Shown here: one piece after another, positions 57,574 through 64,000 of the stretch
Layout: the number at the start of each line of letters is the position of its first letter
How positions within the stretch are numbered: the stretch's first letter is position 1
Source: Bacteroidetes bacterium HGW-Bacteroidetes-7
Lineage (GTDB): Bacteria; Bacteroidota; Bacteroidia; Bacteroidales; UBA932
Assembly: GCA_002842465.1 (NCBI GenBank)
Contig: PHDA01000007.1
Span: 30,770-94,769, forward strand
Length of the DNA: 64,000 bases
Reading direction: 5' to 3'
The notes under the pieces: generated by a model
Database searches by the model: none
What the model was told of the DNA's origin: nothing
What the model saw: the letters and a program-made list of their open reading frames with translations, nothing else
Program-made: the position numbers and the translations under genes

Positions 57574-57690
57574 TTGCTGTAATTAAAGTTCGGCAATGTA
57601 TAAAAGTTTCACTCATTGAGAAATAGACTTTATATCTCTGATATTTTGAATTGCAAAGTTAAAATATTACAAAATAAGAAATAAATTAAA

Positions 57691-57722
57691 TTTGGTTTAT
57701 ATTATTAACTTGTTTACATTTG
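57691..57722 (+). promoter_or_regulatory. Bacteroidota-type promoter overlapped by operator copy 1
   Basis: TTTG (57691-57694) - 20 nt - TACATTTG (57715-57722); operator-like tggtttatattattaacttgtttac at 57693-57717. Confidence 0.65.
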
Positions 57723-57762
57723 CATCACGCAACTTTTAGAGTTGCAAATTTTTTGAGCCAAA

Positions 57763-57787
57763 TGGTTTATATTATAAACTTATTTAC
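57763..57787 (+). promoter_or_regulatory. Operator copy 2, containing perfect palindrome GTTTATA-T-TATAAAC
   Basis: 70 bp downstream of near-identical copy 1. Confidence 0.6.
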
Positions 57788-57810
57788 TAATCGAAGTAAC
57801 AATTAAATTT

Positions 57811-58401
57811 ATGGAAGAGAGAAACTTAACTCAAAATGAAAGTCTGGAAATAATCACCAGGATGATTAAAGAGACCAGAAACAATCTCGAAAAAGATGGT
57901 GGCAGCATCTATTTGCTGTGGGGATATGTGTGGCTTTTTGTGTCACTCGCAATCTATTTTTTACTTATGAAAACCGGTGATTACAGGATGCAGTGGCTTT
58001 GGTTTGCCATACCACTGATTGGATATCCGGGAATGATTTATTTGTTAAAAAAAGAGAAGCGGGGAGCAATAACATTCGCAGGAAGAGTGATTGGAAATAT
58101 TTGGATAGTAATCGGTGTTGTTGCAGCATTACTTTCTCTTTATATGTTTATTGACTACAAAGCCTTTCCTATTTTATTCACAATGGCCTTGCTAATTAAT
58201 ACCGGGGTAGCAATGAGTGGTCTGATAATAAAATTTAAACCAATTATTATTGCCGGATTTCTGGGGATATTATTAAGCTTTGTTATACTAATGCTCAATG
58301 GGCTGGATCAGATTTTAATATTTTCCCTCTTTGCAGTAATTATGCTTATCATCCCGGGCCACATACTTAATGCGGCATCAAGGAAAGTAAAAAAAGCTTA
58401 A
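57811..58401 (+). CDS. Hypothetical membrane protein
   Basis: Multiple TM helices; co-directional with the wHTH gene (4-bp gap). Confidence 0.75.
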   Translation: MEERNLTQNESLEIITRMIKETRNNLEKDGGSIYLLWGYVWLFVSLAIYFLLMKTGDYRMQWLWFAIPLIGYPGMIYLLKKEKRGAITFAGRVIGNIWIVIGVVAALLSLYMFIDYKAFPILFTMALLINTGVAMSGLIIKFKPIIIAGFLGILLSFVILMLNGLDQILIFSLFAVIMLIIPGHILNAASRKVKKA

Positions 58402-58405
58402 GGTT

Positions 58406-58696
58406 ATGTTTAAGGATTTAGACCCACTACTTCATTCGCAATTGCGACTGGCAGTGATCTCAATTTTGGTTTCGGTAGAAGAGGCAGATTTTGTTTATCT
58501 GCGTGAAAAAACCGGCTCAACAGGAGGAAATCTTAGCGTTCAACTGGAAAAGCTAAACGAAGCAGGATACATTGAGATAGAAAAGGGATACAGCGGCAAA
58601 CGACCCAGAACCTTATGTCGTATAACGGAAATCGGTCGTAATGCTTTTGAGCAATATGTTGAGGCCTTGAAAAGTTATTTTAAGGCGACAACTTAA
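58406..58696 (+). CDS. Winged-helix transcriptional regulator (MarR/HTH_27-like)
   Basis: LRLAVISILVSVEEADFVYLREKTGSTGGNLSVQLEKLNEAGYIEIEKGYSGKRPRTLCRIT. Confidence 0.9.
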   Translation: MFKDLDPLLHSQLRLAVISILVSVEEADFVYLREKTGSTGGNLSVQLEKLNEAGYIEIEKGYSGKRPRTLCRITEIGRNAFEQYVEALKSYFKATT

Positions 58697-59121
58697 ATTC
58701 TCCCCCATTTTTCCTGGAGGAAATCAATGGTTGATTTTATTATTTGTTTTAGGATATCCTGGTTTATATCTGAGAGTTTTTTGATATAAATGCAGGATTT
58801 CCCCATTTTGAATTTACCAAGTTCGTTTAGTAGTGCTTCCTGTCCGGCACAACCGGAATAGACGTAAAGTGAAATGGCTGCTTTTCGTGGTGAAAACCCA
58901 ATAAGTGGCCAGTCTCCCTCTTGAGTGCTTCTTTCAGACTTGTAATGATAACTCCCAAATCCGATAATTGAATCCCCCCACATTTTTGGTTCATACCCCG
59001 TGAAGTCCTGCATCAAATTCAAAATCTCAAAGCTGTCTGCTCTTTTTTGTTCAGAGTCTGCAAATTTGTTAATGAATTCACTAACATCTGCCATAGTCTG
59101 TTTAGTTTTTAGCTCTGCCAT
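58693..59121 (-). CDS. DUF1801 domain-containing protein
   Basis: GYEPKMWGDSIIGFGSYHYKSERSTQEGDWPLIGFSPRK. Confidence 0.9.
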   Translation of the reverse strand: MAELKTKQTMADVSEFINKFADSEQKRADSFEILNLMQDFTGYEPKMWGDSIIGFGSYHYKSERSTQEGDWPLIGFSPRKAAISLYVYSGCAGQEALLNELGKFKMGKSCIYIKKLSDINQDILKQIIKSTIDFLQEKWGRI

Positions 59122-59122
59122 A

Positions 59123-59521
59123 TCATATTGCTTTTAAAATACCACAATTTATACATGTATCTCTATGAACACAAAGTAATTGTCCGCAATTACTACATTT
59201 CCATTTTCCCTTTTCAAGTTCAACAAACTGTGTTAAGCCTATCTCTTTGATGGTATTTAGGTTCTCAATAAGGCTTACACCATATTTGGTTCTGTATCTT
59301 TTATCAAGATCTTTAATCCGCCTGCATGGAAATTTCAAACAAGCATTGCAGAGCAAAATATGGTTATCTCCCTTTTCAGCACACTGTTTAATACTGCAAA
59401 CTGTACAATGGTAAGGCTTGTTACCTGAATTGTTACACCCGGCACACCTGTTTTTATATCTCTGAAAGCCAATACAGGTATCACAATTTACACCACACGG
59501 TGCTATACTTGCATTATTCAT
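59123..59521 (-). CDS. DUF3795-like cysteine-rich protein
   Basis: APCGVNCDTCIGF ... CAGC ... CTVC ... CNACLKFPC; C-terminal CSNCG zinc-ribbon-like. Confidence 0.82.
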   Translation of the reverse strand: MNNASIAPCGVNCDTCIGFQRYKNRCAGCNNSGNKPYHCTVCSIKQCAEKGDNHILLCNACLKFPCRRIKDLDKRYRTKYGVSLIENLNTIKEIGLTQFVELEKGKWKCSNCGQLLCVHRDTCINCGILKAI

Positions 59522-59524
59522 GGG

Positions 59525-60061
59525 TCACTCTTTTACCTTTGAATATCTGATTTCGTCGTAAATTATATTGTTCTTGCAAATTGACTTTCTGAATATTGCC
59601 TCTTTTTTGAAACCGCACTTTTCGAGAACCCTTTGCGATGCAATGTTGTATTCAAAAACACCTGTATATATTCTAACAATGCCTAAAGCTTTAAATCCCC
59701 AATCTGTTATAAGATCAACAGCTTTTGACATTATTCCCATATTCCAGAATGGTTCTCCAATAAAATATCCAATTTCGGCACTTCTGCGATACACATCTGT
59801 TCCAGGAGTTAAGCTAATGTTCCCGACATATTCTCCTTTAAATTCAATAGCATAAATTGTTTTAGGGTTCTGCTTGTCTATTGCCTCTTTAAACCTTATT
59901 GCATCTTCCAATGCATAGGGGTTTGGAAAAGCATCCCTCAGATTTATAGCTACTTTTGGATTATTAGCATATTTTGCCAATAACTGCAGATCAGAATTCT
60001 CTATCTCTCTTATTACTACCTCCCCATTTGAAGTAATTACTGTTTTAATCTCTGTTTTCAT
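59525..60061 (-). CDS. GNAT N-acetyltransferase (RimJ/RimL-like)
   Basis: AEIGYFIGEPFWNMGIMSKAV ... NIASQRVLEKCGFKKEA. Confidence 0.92.
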   Translation of the reverse strand: MKTEIKTVITSNGEVVIREIENSDLQLLAKYANNPKVAINLRDAFPNPYALEDAIRFKEAIDKQNPKTIYAIEFKGEYVGNISLTPGTDVYRRSAEIGYFIGEPFWNMGIMSKAVDLITDWGFKALGIVRIYTGVFEYNIASQRVLEKCGFKKEAIFRKSICKNNIIYDEIRYSKVKE

Positions 60062-60555
60062 CCCTCATTTAATTTTTTCATCATTGTCATTGATTTGCCA
60101 ACCAATTGAATATCTACAAACCCAAATTTTTTGTACATCTCGTAAGCAAAATTATCAGTATCAACACTAAGTGAAATTTGTATATAACCTTTTGATTCTA
60201 TTAACTTTAGCATCTCTGAAAGCAGATGCTTTCCTATACCCATATTCCTGTATTTATGAGTAACTGACATTGCCAATTCAGGTGTTGAAGAGTCTATAAA
60301 TCCATAACTTCTGTTTTCTTCGGAGAATAATCTGGTCCAGACTGTTCCAACTATTTCATTATCTATTTCTGCTACCAGACAATAGTCTCCCTGCCTTCCA
60401 AAACTTTCATAATACCTCGAAATTTCCGGGAATTTTAATACATCTCTCGAGGGCCTCTCCTCTCCTTCAGGTATAAAGATGGCATCATACATAAAAGATT
60501 CTAGGAGTGGTTTTTCACCATCCTTAATTTCACGGACACAAATATCTAAGCACAT
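60058..60555 (-). CDS. GNAT N-acetyltransferase
   Basis: VTHKYRNMGIGKHLLSEML ... NFAYEMYKKFGF. Confidence 0.9.
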   Translation of the reverse strand: MCLDICVREIKDGEKPLLESFMYDAIFIPEGEERPSRDVLKFPEISRYYESFGRQGDYCLVAEIDNEIVGTVWTRLFSEENRSYGFIDSSTPELAMSVTHKYRNMGIGKHLLSEMLKLIESKGYIQISLSVDTDNFAYEMYKKFGFVDIQLVGKSMTMMKKLNEG

Positions 60556-60563
60556 TTAATATA

Positions 60564-61577
60564 CTATTTTACAGACCTTTTCAGATCATCAATTATCGAA
60601 GAACATATCCAATAAATATCGGTATTTCCGTTTTGCGGAGAGTTATGGAAGTCAAGAAGTGAATGTGCGTTTAGCACACCTAAGGTATTATTTCCCATTT
60701 TAGCTGACATGAAAAATATGAACTTACCATCCGGAGTTACCGATGCAGACCACTCTTTTGGATTCGCAGTGTTGACTTTTGGTCCCATATTAACTGCGGC
60801 GCTCCAATTATCTAAGCTGTCTCTGAATGATATATAGTAATCTGTCCCTCCATAGCTATCCGGCATACCAAAAGCAGGAATAATAATGTAGCTCTCATCC
60901 GGTGCTACAAAAGCATTGTATCGGGCTCTTCCAATATTCACATTTGAGCACAGTTTTTCCGGTTGCTCATATACCCCGTTGCTATAACGTGAACGATAGA
61001 TAAACTCATCTTTGGCAATTGTATCCAAATGTGTAAAGTAAATTGTTCCATCGTATGTTACCGACGGGAAAAACTCCTTGCTATGTGTATTAACTGGGGG
61101 GCCGAGGTTTTGTGGGTTAGTCCATTTACCATCTTCTTTAACAGATACCCAAATATCTTCGTTGCCAACAGACGAAGAATCTACAGGCATAGTTGAGATA
61201 AAAAATAGTTTACTGCCGTCAGGAGATATATGTGGTTCTATATACTTGAAATGTGGGTTGGTACAGTATTCAAAAACTTCAGGAGTGGACCAGACATTGC
61301 CAACTCTCTTAGTATAAAAGATTGTAGTGTATTTAAAGTTACCCACTTCACGACAAAAAAAGATTTCGTTGCCATCTGGAGAGATAGTGAAATCTCTTTC
61401 ATTCATGCCTGAAGAGATGACATTTGGTGCAAACAGAACTGCAGAATCACCAGGTAGTGCTTGACCGAAATAATCGCCTTGAATATTTAAAGCCTTATCT
61501 GACATATTATTGCTTGAAAGACAACCGCTTATTGCACCTACAATTATCAATAAAAAGAGATAGGAGTAATTCTTCAT
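60564..61577 (-). CDS. PD40/TolB-like beta-propeller lipoprotein
   Basis: Lipobox ISGCLSS; repeated FTISPDGNEIFF, HISPDGSKLFFIS, SVTPDGKFIFFMS. Confidence 0.85.
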   Translation of the reverse strand: MKNYSYLFLLIIVGAISGCLSSNNMSDKALNIQGDYFGQALPGDSAVLFAPNVISSGMNERDFTISPDGNEIFFCREVGNFKYTTIFYTKRVGNVWSTPEVFEYCTNPHFKYIEPHISPDGSKLFFISTMPVDSSSVGNEDIWVSVKEDGKWTNPQNLGPPVNTHSKEFFPSVTYDGTIYFTHLDTIAKDEFIYRSRYSNGVYEQPEKLCSNVNIGRARYNAFVAPDESYIIIPAFGMPDSYGGTDYYISFRDSLDNWSAAVNMGPKVNTANPKEWSASVTPDGKFIFFMSAKMGNNTLGVLNAHSLLDFHNSPQNGNTDIYWICSSIIDDLKRSVK

Positions 61578-61927
61578 GGTTGAAATTTTAAAAAATCACC
61601 ATCAATAATTAAAAGCTTAACTCCATTCTCTGTTGAAGAGCGGTGTGAACTTAAATCATCTGTTACAACGTAAGTCATCCCTTTCGTTAACACAGACTTT
61701 CCACCATCTTGCAGTTCGCTCACAAATTCACCCTCAAGGCAATGTACAATGTGCCCTTTGGCACACCAGTGGTCGGCAACATATCCTTTTGAATATTCAA
61801 CCAGCCTTACTCGGAGTCCCTCGAACTGCATAGTCTGCCACCATGCTGTTCCCGACTCACCTTTATGTTCGCTCTTTGGCACATTTGTCCAGTCAATAGT
61901 GGAAAATGGGATGTTTTTTGAATTCAT
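61574..61927 (-). CDS. Small cupin-fold protein (DHCW-motif cupin family)
   Basis: GYVADHWCAKGHIVHCLEGEF. Confidence 0.85.
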   Translation of the reverse strand: MNSKNIPFSTIDWTNVPKSEHKGESGTAWWQTMQFEGLRVRLVEYSKGYVADHWCAKGHIVHCLEGEFVSELQDGGKSVLTKGMTYVVTDDLSSHRSSTENGVKLLIIDGDFLKFQP

Positions 61928-61963
61928 TTCTCTCTATTTTAGAAAATTCGAGAGTAAATATAC

Positions 61964-63601
61964 TCAGATTTTTCGCTCAATCTCCCGCAAATGCTCCATT
62001 CTCTTTTTTTCAAGAAAGCCCTGAATGGTTTCCAAATGCTCTTTTATCTGTCCGTTGCCAAATTCGTAAACTTTTGTTACAAGTCCGTCAAGGAAGTCAC
62101 GGTCGTGTGAGACCACTATCAAAGTTCCGTCAAAAGCAAGTAGTGCCTGCTTGAGAATCTCCTTAGTGCGTATGTCGAGGTGGTTTGTAGGCTCGTCCAG
62201 AATGAGGAGGTTCACTGGCTCAAGCAGCAGCTTAATCATTGCCAGACGGGTTCGCTCACCCCCGGAGAGCACTTTAACCTTCTTGTCAACATCGTCTCTG
62301 CCAAACATAAATGCACCCAGAAGGTCGCGAATTTTTGATCGGATATCGCCTACTGCAATATCGTCAATTGTCTGAAAAACAGTAAGGTTTTCATCGAGCA
62401 AAGATGCCTGGTTCTGAGCAAAATAACCAATCTGAACATTATGCCCAAGCGTGAGTTTGCCATCGTGATCAATCTCCTTCATAATGCATTTTACAAGGGT
62501 GGATTTACCCTCACCATTTCTGCCTACAAAGGCAACCTTGTCACCGCGGTCAATTGTAAGAGAGGCGTTTGAAAAGATGGATTTCTGATCATAGGTTTTG
62601 CCTACCTGATCCATAATAACCGGAAAGTTTCCACTGCGGGGAGCGGGCGGAAACTTGAGCCTCAGGGCAGACGAGTCTATTTCGTCAACCTCAATGATTT
62701 CAAGTTTATCCAGCATCTTTACCCGAGACTGAACCTGAAAAGTCTTTGAATAAGTGCCCTTAAATCTTTCAATAAACTCCTTTGTCTCTGCAATCATTTT
62801 TTGCTGGTCATCAAACTGCCTTTGCTGTTGCTCACGACGCTCCTTACGAAGTTCCAGATAGTGAGAGTAGTTAACTTTATAGTCGTAAATGCGCCCCATG
62901 GTAAGTTCAACAGTTCTGTTGGTTACATTGTCAACAAAAGATTTGTCATGGGAAATTAGTACAACCGCCTTAGCCTGATTTATCAGAAACTCCTCCAACC
63001 ATATAATCGACTCCATATCAAGGTGATTAGTAGGCTCATCCAACAATATAACATCGGGCTTGCGAAGAAGAATCTTTGCCAGCTCAATACGCATACGCCA
63101 ACCTCCGCTCAATTCCGAAGTCTGCCTTCCAAGCTCCTCCCTTTTGAAACCAAGACCCAAAAGAACCTTCTCAACATCCTCTGCAAAGTGAGTAATATCA
63201 ACAGCATAGTACTTTTCGCTAAGTGCAGATAAATCTTCAATAAGTTTGTAATACTCCTCTGAATCATAATCTGTTCTAGCCTCCAGTTGACTGTTGTACT
63301 CAGCAATCTGGGCCTCAATATCATGCAGATGTTTGAAGGCTTGAGAGGCCTCCTCAAAGACAGTACGCCCATCTTCGGTCATTAAATGCTGAGGCAGATA
63401 TGCAATTAACGAATCTTTTGGAGCTGAGATGACACCTCTTGAAGGGGCCCTTTCTCCTGCAAGTATTTTCAGGAGGGTAGATTTACCTGCTCCGTTTTTG
63501 CCCATAAGGGCTATCCTGTCTTTGTCGTTTATTACAAAAGAGATATTTTCAAACAACACCGTACCGCCAAACTCTACACTTAACCCGTCACAAGAGACCA
63601 T
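61964..63601 (-). CDS. ABC-F family ATP-binding protein
   Basis: Two Walker A (GKNGAGKSTL, GRNGEGKSTL), two LSGG, two DEPTNHLD; start revised to MVSCDGL. Confidence 0.95.
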   Translation of the reverse strand: MVSCDGLSVEFGGTVLFENISFVINDKDRIALMGKNGAGKSTLLKILAGERAPSRGVISAPKDSLIAYLPQHLMTEDGRTVFEEASQAFKHLHDIEAQIAEYNSQLEARTDYDSEEYYKLIEDLSALSEKYYAVDITHFAEDVEKVLLGLGFKREELGRQTSELSGGWRMRIELAKILLRKPDVILLDEPTNHLDMESIIWLEEFLINQAKAVVLISHDKSFVDNVTNRTVELTMGRIYDYKVNYSHYLELRKERREQQQRQFDDQQKMIAETKEFIERFKGTYSKTFQVQSRVKMLDKLEIIEVDEIDSSALRLKFPPAPRSGNFPVIMDQVGKTYDQKSIFSNASLTIDRGDKVAFVGRNGEGKSTLVKCIMKEIDHDGKLTLGHNVQIGYFAQNQASLLDENLTVFQTIDDIAVGDIRSKIRDLLGAFMFGRDDVDKKVKVLSGGERTRLAMIKLLLEPVNLLILDEPTNHLDIRTKEILKQALLAFDGTLIVVSHDRDFLDGLVTKVYEFGNGQIKEHLETIQGFLEKKRMEHLREIERKI

Positions 63602-63641
63602 CACTATTTTCCTTTTAAAAATTCGAGGGGGCAAAGATAGG

Positions 63642-64000
63642 TTAAAGTCTTGCCTTTTCTAAATAAGGTAAAGGTGAAACTAATTCAAATTCTTTGGATG
63701 TGTCAAAAAAAAGATTTAATAAATTCAGGTGTTCGCTGCCAATGATCAATAAAATTCTATCCTCCCCCTTATTTGTAATTCTTTGAATATTTCGAAATAT
63801 CCTAAGGTTTCTGTTATACCATCTGCCGCTTTCAAAATCAACACCCGCAAAGTCTCCTTCATTTTCTTCATACTTAAATGGGTGTAACAGATAGGTTGCC
63901 AGCCTCTCTTTTATTCTGTCAGGATTGTTAGCTTCATACAAAGCATCAATAATGTTAGAAATTTTATTATTTGTAACAGGAACATCATAGATAGTGTCTC
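63642..64000 (-). CDS. DUF5694-like protein, 5' end truncated by the window edge
   Basis: Frame stays open upstream of the listed TTG start (DTIYDVPVTNNKISNIIDALYEANNPDRIKERL); ERLATYLLHPFKY...LLIIGSEHL. Confidence 0.65.
   Translation of the reverse strand, partial: DTIYDVPVTNNKISNIIDALYEANNPDRIKERLATYLLHPFKYEENEGDFAGVDFESGRWYNRNLRIFRNIQRITNKGEDRILLIIGSEHLNLLNLFFDTSKEFELVSPLPYLEKARL

Overview
AT-rich Bacteroidota (Bacteroidales-like) chromosomal segment, densely coded on both strands. I saw no rRNA, tRNA, CRISPR array, integrase or transposase. Main contents in order: a DUF6850-like outer-membrane protein; a peptidase block (S46 / NapH-like 4Fe-4S membrane protein / S46 / M16) bracketed by a perfect 25-nt repeat; envelope and housekeeping genes (DUF4105, exported amidase, UPF0316, NnrD/E, histidine kinase, DUF393, PdxH); an apparent sigma-54 two-component / L,D-transpeptidase module with a recognisable -24/-12 promoter (about 19.8-27.8 kb); a PrsW-like protease / novel DSEKLG-repeat protein / metallopeptidase-propeller-barrel operon (29.6-34.6 kb); CoaW, MscS, a GNAT-nitrilase fusion and an AMP-ligase; an isolated SusC/SusD pair; GuaC, an HD protein, a stand-alone E2/CAT-fold acyltransferase and a complete-motif subclass B1 metallo-beta-lactamase; MntP, a ferredoxin-nitroreductase and a methyltransferase with a structured leader; OsmC/Crp, small lipoproteins, RsgA, a wHTH operon with duplicated palindromic operators, GNATs, a cupin and an ABC-F protein. 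The strongest candidates for something undescribed are the DSEKLG-repeat protein in its protease operon and the sigma-54-controlled L,D-transpeptidase module. All family calls are by eye from sequence motifs; no database search was run.
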